DNA from: Saitoella complicata NRRL Y-17804
Taxonomy: Eukaryota > Ascomycota > Saitoellomycetes > Saitoellales > Saitoellaceae
Length of the DNA: 64,000 bases
Assembly: GCF_001661265.1 (NCBI RefSeq)
Contig: NW_017567022.1
Location: 111,543-175,542, forward strand
Reading direction: 5' to 3'
Part shown: positions 29,330 to 39,121 of the stretch, one piece after another
Layout of the letters: the number at the start of each line of letters is the position of its first letter
How positions within the stretch are numbered: position 1 is the stretch's first letter
Notes under the pieces: model-generated
The model's input: only the letters and a program-made list of their open reading frames with translations
Told to the model about the DNA's origin: nothing
The model's database searches: none
Translations under genes and position numbers: made by a program

Positions 29330-32300
29330 TTACGCCGCCTGCGTAGCACGTCCCGTCCTCCCAAATCCCTTCGTCCCCAAAACATCAATCCTGCCCAAAT
29401 CAAGGTTGCCCGCACCAGCAGGCTTACCCAAGAACCCAACACTGATCAAATACATCAAACTCTTCCTCGTGTTCTCCGCAGGACCATACCCAAGCTCCTC
29501 CCAACTCTCCCTCTTCGCTCCACGACGTGCGAATTGAGCAAGTCCACCATCACGGATCCGCTCCAAGAGGGGAAAGAGAGGGTGGCCGAGACCTTGCTTC
29601 TCGATGTCGTCTTCGAACTTGGACATCCAGGTCTCGGCGTCGACGGGTTTCAAGTAGTAGCCGGCGGCCTTCATGACCTCGTACCACCCATCAAAGGATA
29701 CTTCCTGGTTAATGGTGTGGATGAGCGATTCCGGTGCGTTGCTCAATTTGTGAAGGATCACATCCGCAACAACATCGACAGGAGTCATGTTCGTCCACAG
29801 CTCCGCATCCTGCTGGTAGATACCCATCTCAATCGCACACTTTGCCAACCTCCAAATGAAATCGTCCGTGTTCGACACACCTGAGTCACTTGCACCCACG
29901 ATGAATCCAGGACGGACTACGTAGACAGGATACCCACGTTGATGTGCAACCTGACAAACACCCTCAGCGACGTACTTTCCATGAGCGTATCCGTCAGCGG
30001 CGACCAGCGCAGTTTCGTTATCCTCAACATCAAGCGGCGCCTGTCCACCACCACTGATAAAGACGACATGCTTGACATGCCTGGAGGTCATGGCGGCCAG
30101 TACCACATCCCTTGTACTCACTGCATTCGGCGCCTTCAATGCTTCATATGGCTTGACCCAATGCACAGCCGCTCCGTTGTGCACGATGCCCGTAACATCG
30201 CCCGCACACAACCTCTGCCAAAGCTCATCCGACAAGCCGATCCTGGGCGCAGCAAGGTCGCCTGTCCAGAACTCAACACGGGATTCGTATTCGTCTTTCC
30301 AGTACAGCGCGGCCTTGGCGGCGGACACAATACGTTCGCGGGCCTCGGATTCGGTGGATGCACGGACGTGACAGATAACCTTAACACTCGGGCGACGGAG
30401 GAGTTGACGGAGGATGAAGGTTCCCAAGAATCCTGTACAACCCGTAACGAAGATCGTTTCCTTCACCTCGCCCTTTACCAAGTGCGAGGCATCGAACTTG
30501 TCCTTCGGAAGAACAGCGGAGAGGTCCTCGATCTCAGCGGCAAAATAAGCCCTGAGTGAGGTCCTCTTCGCACTCTGACTCTCCGGTGCCAACTTAGCCT
30601 GAAGAGCCGCTGCCAATATCCTGGGCGTCGCCGTCTCGGCCAAAATCTCGCTAGCAGGGACAGCAACACCAAACGTTTTCCTCACAAATGCAGAAACCTG
30701 CACAGCAGTGATCGAGTCAACACCCACCCTTGCCAACTCAAAGTCCCTACCCTTCAGAATGTCGTTCTTCAAGATTTCCGCAACGCCCTCACTGATCTTC
30801 CTCGCGTCTTCGTCCTCCTCCCGGAGATCAGCCAACCCAGCCAGCCTCTTCTCCTTCACCATCTTCTCCGCAATTCCCTGCATCGTCTTGAAATCCTTCT
30901 TCCCCGTAACACCCATCGGCAAAGCCTTAACCGGAAACATCTCCACAACAAGATGCGAAACACCCTCCCTCTTCAATGCTCCGTTAACCGTACTCCTCAA
31001 ATCCTCTGGATCAGCCGAGTTAGGCGCGGGAACATACGTGACAACGACTTGACTCCCCACAGCAAGCGTGATCAAGTCGCCTACGCGGACGGCACCCATG
31101 ATGAAGGTATCATACCAACTAAGGTCGACAAAGACCCCATTCATCTTGATCCTCCTTCCCGTCCTTCCACCCACAACAAACGTCCTCTCAGTCTTCTTCA
31201 CTCCATAATCCGCAAACAAAACCACCTTCTCTCCATTCTCCGTAACACGGAAAGTGTCTTTGGCGTCGATAGCACTCTTCTCATCCCCGTCGACGCAAAG
31301 GTAAGGTTCATTCCCCGCATCCGTAACAATGCAAATCCTCCCCTCCGTTCTTCCTTGATCAACAATGACCTTGCCCGGCTCATCGTTCTCAGGATCAACA
31401 TACAGAATCCTGTTCACAGGCCAATTCGGTTCATAGACACATTCCTCAAAGTCGTCTTCCTCACCGGGCGCGACATCGCACCTGAAATTCGCGCAGTAGC
31501 ACTCAGAAGACCCGAACATGGCCGAAATTCTGGCACGAGGAAACGCAGCCCGGAGCTTAAACAGCGTAGGCTTGACCAGCGCCTCTCCTCCCGCAAACGC
31601 AACCTTAACACCCATACCCTCACCAGGCGCCAACAACCCAGCCGTCATCGACAAAATCGTTGGAGTACCGGTAACAACGTCCGCGCCCCTTCTAATGGCA
31701 TCAATCATTCTCCTTGCCGCTTTCTCGCCCGGAGACAACTCAACCAACGGTCCCTTGCCTGGCTGCACCTCCTGAGACGAGGCGGGGGGAGGAGTGGGAC
31801 CGGGCAACACGAACCCAGATCCACTGACCATCACGAACCCCAAGAACGCGCAGGTCATGGCGAAACCTGGCGCTGCGACCAAGCCGTACATCGCATCGAC
31901 CGGGTATGATTTGCCACGAACTTCACAGTATGCTGCAAGGGTGGCGGAGAGAACGGGGACGGACTTTGGCACACCAGTCGAGCCGGAGGTGGTGATGTAC
32001 AGCGATATCTCACCTGGCCCGCGCCACTCCCTCTTTGTCCTATCCGACTTCTCTCTCGTAACGACCACGCCCAAATCATATATATCTACGCCTTGCACCT
32101 GAGACTTAGGTGTCGCATGGCTATATAGGACTCTTTTGATCCCATGCCTCTCCAGAATCGTCTTCGTGATCGCCGAAGACCATCCCAGATTCAAGGCGAG
32201 GAATGAACGGCCGGTCATCCAGCATGCAAGGGAGGCAGCGACCCAGTCCGGTTCCAGGTCCATGTGAAGGCCGATACACTCATTGGCAGTGCAAGGAGAA

Positions 32301-32464
32301 GCGTCAAGGAACTCCGCGATCGCCCCTGCTCTGGTCACGACCTCTTCCGCCGTCAAAATGAGTTCATGTCCTTGATCGTCTCGAGTCTTGATAAAGTGGA
32401 AGTTGGGCTTGGCGTCGGTAAAGGTAAGGAAAGCGGGAAGGGGGTGTTGAGTTTGGATGGTCAT
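29330..32464 (-). CDS. Adenylate-forming reductase (A-PCP-R, NRPS-like), 1,044 residues
   Basis: Domain order: adenylation domain (about 1-530) with TSGSTGVPKS near 159-168 and the late Lys motif PMGVTGKKDF near 516-525; a carrier domain with phosphopantetheine Ser584 in VGVDSITAV; a thioester reductase domain (about 665-1,000) with NADP-binding TGCTGFLG near 674-681 and Tyr826-x3-Lys830. There is no condensation domain. Such enzymes activate a carboxylic acid with ATP, load it on the carrier, and release it as aldehyde or alcohol with NADPH. The substrate is not readable: the pocket differs from L-aminoadipate reductase, so a secondary-metabolism acid is likely. No intron. A TATAAG site lies about 155 bases upstream. 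No clear biosynthetic cluster surrounds it. Confidence 0.9.
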   Translation of the reverse strand: MTIQTQHPLPAFLTFTDAKPNFHFIKTRDDQGHELILTAEEVVTRAGAIAEFLDASPCTANECIGLHMDLEPDWVAASLACWMTGRSFLALNLGWSSAITKTILERHGIKRVLYSHATPKSQVQGVDIYDLGVVVTREKSDRTKREWRGPGEISLYITTSGSTGVPKSVPVLSATLAAYCEVRGKSYPVDAMYGLVAAPGFAMTCAFLGFVMVSGSGFVLPGPTPPPASSQEVQPGKGPLVELSPGEKAARRMIDAIRRGADVVTGTPTILSMTAGLLAPGEGMGVKVAFAGGEALVKPTLFKLRAAFPRARISAMFGSSECYCANFRCDVAPGEEDDFEECVYEPNWPVNRILYVDPENDEPGKVIVDQGRTEGRICIVTDAGNEPYLCVDGDEKSAIDAKDTFRVTENGEKVVLFADYGVKKTERTFVVGGRTGRRIKMNGVFVDLSWYDTFIMGAVRVGDLITLAVGSQVVVTYVPAPNSADPEDLRSTVNGALKREGVSHLVVEMFPVKALPMGVTGKKDFKTMQGIAEKMVKEKRLAGLADLREEDEDARKISEGVAEILKNDILKGRDFELARVGVDSITAVQVSAFVRKTFGVAVPASEILAETATPRILAAALQAKLAPESQSAKRTSLRAYFAAEIEDLSAVLPKDKFDASHLVKGEVKETIFVTGCTGFLGTFILRQLLRRPSVKVICHVRASTESEARERIVSAAKAALYWKDEYESRVEFWTGDLAAPRIGLSDELWQRLCAGDVTGIVHNGAAVHWVKPYEALKAPNAVSTRDVVLAAMTSRHVKHVVFISGGGQAPLDVEDNETALVAADGYAHGKYVAEGVCQVAHQRGYPVYVVRPGFIVGASDSGVSNTDDFIWRLAKCAIEMGIYQQDAELWTNMTPVDVVADVILHKLSNAPESLIHTINQEVSFDGWYEVMKAAGYYLKPVDAETWMSKFEDDIEKQGLGHPLFPLLERIRDGGLAQFARRGAKRESWEELGYGPAENTRKSLMYLISVGFLGKPAGAGNLDLGRIDVLGTKGFGRTGRATQAA

Positions 32465-33734
32465 AATGTTGGATGATACTGGTCGTTGAAAGGGCGGTAT
32501 AGGTAGACCGTATGATATTCGTGAAGTAGATGTAGGTGTGTTTGGATTAGGTGATGCTCGACGATCGGTAGGAGCCTCTATCGATGGGAGGGTAAGACCA
32601 CGTCGACGACTGTCCTCTTATACCAAAATCCCATGCCTTGGCATCATACCTCGGCATCAACACTCCGGATCACCTCTCACACATCAACAAAGCCTCCAAC
32701 ATACTTTCCACCTATCCCCGACACTACTCCATACCCCTTAACACCACCATATCTTGCGGCAATATGTCGTATACACATGCACGGTTTCTCCGGAACGGAA
32801 CCGCTCTCTCACCCGTTCCACTCTCGATATGCACGGATCAAAGCCAAGCGGCCAATGAGCCTCAGTATCCCCTTAACTTCACTGGCATAACCGAGGGACC
32901 GTACACGTACTCATCTTTCCCCGCACGTCATCCTGTGCCCACAAAACACCACCATGTCCGAGCTCGGTCCTCATGGGGAACGGTGTTAACCGGAGTTTAC
33001 CTCGGCTCCGTCTAACCACCTCCATCCGTAGTCGTTGTCATGAGCTCCTAGGGCCTTGGTTCGAGGTTTGGCAGTTTCGAGTTGCTGATCACCTTCCTTC
33101 ATGGTGGTTAGTTTGGTGTGTTGCTGCAGTGTGCGCTGTGCGTGGTTGAATAGCGTCGGTTATTTCGGCCCATTTTGAGCTCAAATGGGGTACGGGAATA
33201 GCGACAGTTGCCCGAAATTGGTGACGGCCGTGGGATGGTATGAAGAGCATCTGATGTGCGGTGATCAGGAGAATTCATATCCGGCGGATCCGGATATCGA
33301 AGCTGGTTTGGCTTGGCTTGGCCGTTGACGTTGTACGTCAATTACGGGGATACAGGACATAAGACAAAGGTGCCATGGAGACCGGTTCCGGCTGCCCGTT
33401 GCTTCGGCTGCATAGCATACGTATACATACAACCCTTATCCGCAACATCGAGCAATCTGAGGCAGGCGGTTTATGCTTGCAGTTGACCGTCGACGACGAG
33501 GCGCGGGTTGGCGATGCAAGTCGAGATGGGCAACATCGACGGTCGTCGTCACGTGAACTCAACAATTGCGAGGCGATATTACAGAATACACAAACTCCAT
33601 TTCCTATCATACTTTTTGAACGACCGTATATCTTAGCCTATTACTTCCCCAAGAAAACTTGAATGAGTGTCCAGACACTCTCCCATCATCCCCAATACTC
33701 AAAAGTCTAAAATCCAGCTACGCAAACGAGACGC
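32465..33734. other. Intergenic, promoter of the adenylate-forming reductase
   Basis: Contains the TATAAG site on the minus strand at 32617-32622. Several short ORFs show no family character. No gene is called in 1.27 kb. Confidence 0.5.
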
Positions 33735-34709
33735 TTACTGGAGCTTAGCCTTAAGCAAGTCCTTAAGGACAATAGCATCAGCAGCGAACTTCCTGATACC
33801 CTCAGACAACTTGGAAACAGCCATCTCATCCTCGTTGAACTCGAATCTGAATTTGGCCTCGTCATCGACGAAAGAGACCTTCTCCATCTTGTCGTTAGCA
33901 GCCTCCTCAGACTTCAACTTCTGCTCCACAGGCTCCTCAGAAGCAGCCAACTCCTTAAGAAGGGAAGGAGAGATAGTGAGGTAATCACATCCAGCCAACT
34001 CCTTGATCTCACCGATGTTACGGAAAGATGCACCCATGACGATGGTCTTGTATCCGTGCTGCTTGTAGTAGTTGAAAATCTTGGTGACGGACAAGACTCC
34101 GGGGTCCTCGTGGGACTCGTACTTCTTGCCACCGTTCTTGGCCACGTAGTAGTCGAGGATACGGCCGACGAAGGGGGAGATAAGGGTGATACCAGCCTCG
34201 GCACAAGCGATGGCCTGGACCTGGGCGAAGAGGAGGGTGAGGTTACAGTGGATATCGTGCTTAGACTCGAGCTCGCGAGCGGCCTGGATACCCTCCCAGG
34301 TGGAAGCGATCTTGATCAAGATACGGTCCTTGTCGATACCCGCCTCCTTGTAGAGGTTGATCAAGTGCAAGGCCTTGTTGATGGTGGCCTGCTTGTCGAA
34401 GGAAAGGGAGGCGTCGACCTCGGTGGAGACACGGCCGGGAACGATCTTCAAGATCTCCTTACCGAACTCGACGAGGAGGCGGTCGAGGGTGGCCTCGACC
34501 TTGTCCTCGAGGGAACCGTCGTGCTTCTTGCCGTACTCGACGGCGGCGTTGACGAGGGGAGCGTAAGCGTCGGATTTGGCGGCGGCGAGGATGAGGGAAG
34601 GGTTGGTGGTGGCATCTTGGGGCTTGTACTCGGCGATGGTGTTGAAGTCACCGGAGTCGGCGACGACGACGGTACCGGTCTGCTTAAGGGCGTCAAGGGC
34701 GGAAACCAT
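33735..34709 (-). CDS. TAL1: Transaldolase, 324 residues
   Basis: It transfers a dihydroxyacetone unit between sugar phosphates in the non-oxidative pentose phosphate pathway (sedoheptulose 7-phosphate plus glyceraldehyde 3-phosphate to erythrose 4-phosphate plus fructose 6-phosphate) in the cytosol. Family motifs include DATTNPSL at about 32-39 and the Schiff-base Lys133 in [23 protein letters not shown] and VMGASFRN follow, as usual. Length equals the family norm. The gene has no intron, and its strong third-position bias produces long antisense ORFs that are shadows. Its 5' side carries unusual splice-like repeats (35171-35592). Confidence 0.96.
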   Translation of the reverse strand: MVSALDALKQTGTVVVADSGDFNTIAEYKPQDATTNPSLILAAAKSDAYAPLVNAAVEYGKKHDGSLEDKVEATLDRLLVEFGKEILKIVPGRVSTEVDASLSFDKQATINKALHLINLYKEAGIDKDRILIKIASTWEGIQAARELESKHDIHCNLTLLFAQVQAIACAEAGITLISPFVGRILDYYVAKNGGKKYESHEDPGVLSVTKIFNYYKQHGYKTIVMGASFRNIGEIKELAGCDYLTISPSLLKELAASEEPVEQKLKSEEAANDKMEKVSFVDDEAKFRFEFNEDEMAVSKLSEGIRKFAADAIVLKDLLKAKLQ

Positions 34710-35687
34710 TTTCTAGACGATAGGATTAGAACGAGATCAAACGAATCAAGCACAGATCAGAACGTACATTTATTTTTGACTGTGTTGGTCTTTGATGGGG
34801 ATTCAAGGTCGAGATGGATGATGCGCAGTATTTCTACGGGGGTTTGTCATTAGCGCGGGAACTGGTTGGGCCTTGCTGGCTGATACGTCAGATAGCACCC
34901 CAAGCAGCGGCACCGCCCGGGATGAACACGGAGGCGAACTATTAGCCGCGCCTGTTTCCAAGGATGGCTCCGGGTAATTCGAAGATACGTTGGCAGAGGG
35001 TAAACGTTCTGATAAACGGTATCTATACTGGAATAACTCGACTCCCTGCGCCTGCGGTTAGCATGCTCAATCACGATATCACCAGGTGCGGTCACAGTCT
35101 TCTGGACCGCGGAGCGACGACCGAGGATGTAAGCACCGTACCCATGGGCCATGCATAACCGAAACCCAACCCCAAATAACCATACAAACACGAGACCCTG
35201 CGAGTTGTGTAAACAGCCGAAGCTATCCTCGGCACTCATCCTATACCGTAATACCTCAACCCAGAATCCCAACTGTGTCACAGTTAGCATGAGTCAAGGC
35301 CGTGCGCGCAAAAGATTGTCCCACATACCTCATCCGCCTACGGCTTGAACACCCTGGAGAAACCCAATTTATCCTGCGGGTAGAAGTCAGCACGGAGCAC
35401 TGAAACATTGCACACGCATATCGTCCCACCTTCCAATCTCCTTATACACATCCTGGTATAGCAATACATAACGCCAATCTGTAGGAGGCTGTCAGCACGG
35501 ACCGAGTAAGGTACCGTTCCGAAGGTCACTCCCACCTTCCGAACCTGACCTCTCGTCCACATCCGGCATTATAACGATACAAAACGCCAATCCCGACCCT
35601 GCGAAGAAAACGTCAGCCTCGAACTCGAGATTCACGGTTGCGCCATCTTCCTCACCATAGTGATCCACCCCAACCTTGTTCCTCCGT
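34710..35687. other. Transaldolase upstream region with degenerate splice-like repeats
   Basis: On the minus strand, upstream of transaldolase, four related 30-36 base segments lie at 35557-35592, about 35447-35480, 35233-35268 and 35171-35202, sharing a GATTGGCGTT.TGTAT..TATA pattern to varying degree. Several are bordered by good intron signals (GTGAGG...GCTGAC...GCAG, GTGGGA...GCTGAC...CGCAG, GTATGT...GCTAAC...ACAG). No single frame crosses all of them. It may be a spliced non-coding leader, a decayed gene with repeated exons, or both. Confidence 0.4.
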
Positions 35688-38537
35688 TCAGAGAAACACC
35701 TCCCCCTCCTCCTCCCACACCCCCTCCATCCTTCCCAACACCTCACAAGCCATTTTCTCCGCAACACTCCTACACCTCCTCTCAACATCCACACTATCCA
35801 ACACCGCCGCTTCCTTCCTCTCATCTCTCACGCCACCCAAACCGGGCTCAAGCACAACACCGCCCAACTCCAACCTTCCCATGGACTTGGAAGTCTTGAG
35901 TACACGCGGTCGAGCGACAGGACCAAAATGCTCGTCGACTTTGGCTTTGAGGTCGCCCATGCTTTTCGTTGTCGCAATATTCTTGTTTTTCGTGGGAGAC
36001 CAATTGATGCCGTGATCGCGGTGATCGGCACTGTTACCGCTCTTCAAACTCGCACTCGTGGTGTCCAGTTTGAGCGTAGACTTTGTAGACCGACCACTGA
36101 CAGAGCGATGGCGGAGGTCGTCGAGAGCTTCGTTCCACTTGCCCTTCTCTTTTTTCTCGGACTGAGGTCGAGGCTGGGAAGAAGGGCGAACGACGCAATC
36201 AGCAGCGCTACTCCCGAAATGCCTTCCACTCCTCGGGACACGCATAGCATTAGCCTTAGTGGAAGTGGTACTCTTCGTGCTCCCCGAGCTGTTCTGCCTT
36301 TTGGGAGCTGGCCGTGTCGTGGGTGCGCAGGTGAGCGTGGGAGTCGCCGGCGCCGACAGGGGTTTGCAGACCGCAACCTTCTGCGGCGAGATGCACTTCA
36401 CCTCTTGTGCTTGGGTTTGACATCCCACACTCAGACTCTCAACGACATCCTCCGCCCAACTGTTCTCCTTCTTCACAAGCTTGGCTTTAGGCGTACTCTG
36501 CGCAACGGGCGTCCCTAACAGTCCATGACCTCCATGACCGCAGACGACACCAGCAGCACGACCCGGTGTCGAAGGCCTGGAGATGTCACAAGAGGGCCTC
36601 TCCCTGACAACCTCGACGGACCTCCTCGGCTGAACAGGTATGCGCTGATGATGGTGATGAGACTCAGGCGAATCCTCAACCGTGAAAGACCCGCTTACGA
36701 CTCTCCCTCTCAATGCTCCATCATCAAAACTCCTCCTCCCCATGCCCTGAACGGTCATACTCACAATAGGTCCCGGTTGCTCCTCCGGACAAGGTCGATA
36801 AACGGCATGATTGACGCCACTCGCCCCAGAAGGGACTTGACGGACAACCTTGGGCGTACCCGCGACAGTTGCCACGGTTTCAACTTTCCACTCCCTTCCG
36901 CCCTCGTAGGAGACACGGGTATTGGTTTGAGGCATACTCCTCGCTAACGACTCCCTTACGTAGAACCTCCTTTCTTGACCTTCAGTCGCGGTGGCAAACG
37001 CACGTTTCGGGTTCTTTGCTGGGATGGGCGGAGGCGACGTAGGAGCGAGAGACTTGGCTTCCTCCTTCACCGCCCTCTGTGCAAGTTCTTCCGCATCTCC
37101 TTCGTACGCGACGAAGTTCGGCACACCATCACTGACTTTCCTGGCGGTGGAGAGGGCAGCCCAATTTCCGCTTTCGAACCTGACACGACTGAGACCTTCT
37201 TCCTCGTCGCCCTCGCCATACCTCAAACTCAACGTGACACTCCGCTTGCTCATCCGGCTATCCATCCCATTTCGGTACCCAAGCCGGGATTCGGTGACGC
37301 GCCCAGGAATGCCATAGTACTCCTCATCAGGATCCCTCTCTCTACCCCTCTCCTCGTACTCATACTCATCATCCGAAAAGTCCGTTTCGTGGTGATCATG
37401 GTGCTGCCCCTTGTTCTTCGAATTATTTTTCCGCCCAAACTTGGCCTTGAACTTCAACTTCATCTTCCCCAGGAACTCCTTGACCTGATCCCTCTTTCTC
37501 GCACGCCCTTGCCTCTCTTCACCGTATCCAGCCCTCGACGCGCTCCTCGACCTGCGCCCACCATTTGACTGCCTCGAGAACGCTCGGAACCCGCTGCTCC
37601 TGCTCATAGGCCGACTTCTCTCCTCCCTGAACACGAACATAGCCCGAGATGGAGCACGCGTAGTAGCCTGTTCACTCCTCTCTTCCAACGTTCCCAAGCC
37701 AAGACTCGTGCCCGGTCTATACGCATCCGCACTCCTTCTCATCAACGCTCCATCAGCTGTAGCAGGCCTTCCAGCCCAGTCCCGGGCATCAACGCTTTCA
37801 CGCATACTATGACTCATACTCGTACTCGGACGTGACTGGGTCCTCATTGCGAAGTCCGTCCCTCCCCTCAAGAAACTCTGACTCCTTGCCTTCCTCATCG
37901 CAGGTCGCGTAACACCACTAGCAGTCGTACTAACAGCAGCTTTGGCACCAGAGGCCGCCCATACCGTCGTCGTGGGTTGCGAGTCGCGTAGTCCTGCGAT
38001 AGGCGACTCGAGTGAATCGTACGAATCGACTTTTCGAAGCGCGGTGTGAACGTTTCGCTGGAAACTAGTCTGAGTACGGAAAGAGGGACGAGAGCTCATC
38101 CCAGCTGCACTCATGGGCCTGGCTCGTACTGGACTGGAACCATCATCGGCGGACATGGCACGTGGGCGACTTTGAGGACGTGACACCGGTCCATCGTCGG
38201 AGGATGCAATAATCGCGGATAAAGGAACCGAAGCGGTTTTGACTTGCCATACAGCGTTTTCCGGAACGGATCGCAAACCAGCGATAGGCTCTTCCAAACC
38301 AGCCAACGCGCTGCTCGGCCTCGAGCTCTTTAGGATCCCCTGGACATTCGCTTGACTGGGCGTAGGGGGCCTACTCCTCCCCTGCACCGACGTAGGTGCA
38401 AACCGGACAACTGATCCTCGGCTCATCGGGCGTCCTGGAGGACCAGTGTTCGAGTTTGACGAAGCGGCGAGTGCTCCCATTGCTTGCTGGGCAGCCAGGA
38501 CGGACAGGCGAGTGGGAGGTGGTGGTTGGCGTGGCAT
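35688..38537 (-). CDS. Large disordered, basic, Ser/Arg-rich protein, 949 residues, unknown function
   Basis: A single open frame from MPRQPPPPTR. Composition is dominated by Ser, Arg, Pro and Ala, suggesting intrinsic disorder. A motif E-x-P-I-A-G-L-R followed by V-W occurs twice (about 82-97 and 177-193). A strongly basic segment (KEFLGKMKLKFKAKFGRK, near 350-370) could bind membranes or nucleic acid and is followed by a His/Asp/Glu-rich acidic stretch. The C-terminus has short conserved-looking pieces such as KSMGDLKAKVDEHFGP and KTSKSMGRLELGG. Many RPxS sites suit phosphorylation. No catalytic domain is seen; a cytoskeletal or signalling scaffold is possible but unproven. Confidence 0.75.
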   Translation of the reverse strand: MPRQPPPPTRLSVLAAQQAMGALAASSNSNTGPPGRPMSRGSVVRFAPTSVQGRSRPPTPSQANVQGILKSSRPSSALAGLEEPIAGLRSVPENAVWQVKTASVPLSAIIASSDDGPVSRPQSRPRAMSADDGSSPVRARPMSAAGMSSRPSFRTQTSFQRNVHTALRKVDSYDSLESPIAGLRDSQPTTTVWAASGAKAAVSTTASGVTRPAMRKARSQSFLRGGTDFAMRTQSRPSTSMSHSMRESVDARDWAGRPATADGALMRRSADAYRPGTSLGLGTLEERSEQATTRAPSRAMFVFREERSRPMSRSSGFRAFSRQSNGGRRSRSASRAGYGEERQGRARKRDQVKEFLGKMKLKFKAKFGRKNNSKNKGQHHDHHETDFSDDEYEYEERGRERDPDEEYYGIPGRVTESRLGYRNGMDSRMSKRSVTLSLRYGEGDEEEGLSRVRFESGNWAALSTARKVSDGVPNFVAYEGDAEELAQRAVKEEAKSLAPTSPPPIPAKNPKRAFATATEGQERRFYVRESLARSMPQTNTRVSYEGGREWKVETVATVAGTPKVVRQVPSGASGVNHAVYRPCPEEQPGPIVSMTVQGMGRRSFDDGALRGRVVSGSFTVEDSPESHHHHQRIPVQPRRSVEVVRERPSCDISRPSTPGRAAGVVCGHGGHGLLGTPVAQSTPKAKLVKKENSWAEDVVESLSVGCQTQAQEVKCISPQKVAVCKPLSAPATPTLTCAPTTRPAPKRQNSSGSTKSTTSTKANAMRVPRSGRHFGSSAADCVVRPSSQPRPQSEKKEKGKWNEALDDLRHRSVSGRSTKSTLKLDTTSASLKSGNSADHRDHGINWSPTKNKNIATTKSMGDLKAKVDEHFGPVARPRVLKTSKSMGRLELGGVVLEPGLGGVRDERKEAAVLDSVDVERRCRSVAEKMACEVLGRMEGVWEEEGEVFL

Positions 38538-39121
38538 AGTGGATGTATGCGCTCAAAAATGTCTTGATGGGTGTCAAAAAAGGGTATAACAGGTGGTATC
38601 AAAGGTGAGTCAGCGGGTATGAGGTTTGCGTAGCTCTTCAGCTAGCGAGAGCGATCACGGAATAAAGAAAAGCGAGAGAAGAGGTAGAGTAAGCGAATGA
38701 ATGCCGAATTATAAAGAACCTCCACGAACGATAGCAAGATCGCAGTCCCCTGTAAGCAATTCTGAGCGAATGTTACCGTGTAGGCTTCAGTACTCGGTGT
38801 TGGTATTGGTGAGATGTCCAATCCTCCCGTGCTGCAAGTCGGCCTCAGCGCCGCTTGTGGGAACGCTCGATTTCCGGGGATAGAGTTCGATCTAGGAAGA
38901 AATCAGAACTCAATTGCTATGAAATATTCAAAAAGAAAAGGTATGATATGATAGAAATATATAAGAGATATAGACGATATAAAGCCGAAACGAGCTCCGT
39001 CCCGCGGATCAACCCACTCATTACTCCTCGCTGCGCACCGAGCCCCGAATGGAGACACCAATAACCTTTTTTTTCCTCAGGACTACCTCTCCATTTCCCG
39101 CATCACCAAGAGTCCAAAATC
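38538..39121. other. Promoter of the 949-residue gene and 3' side of the next gene
   Basis: The stretch contains an AT-rich segment near 38930-38985 and no coding signal. Confidence 0.5.

Noticed and set aside
34056-34853. A 265-codon plus-strand ORF rich in Leu, Gly, Val and Asp
   Set aside because: Antisense shadow of the highly biased transaldolase gene.
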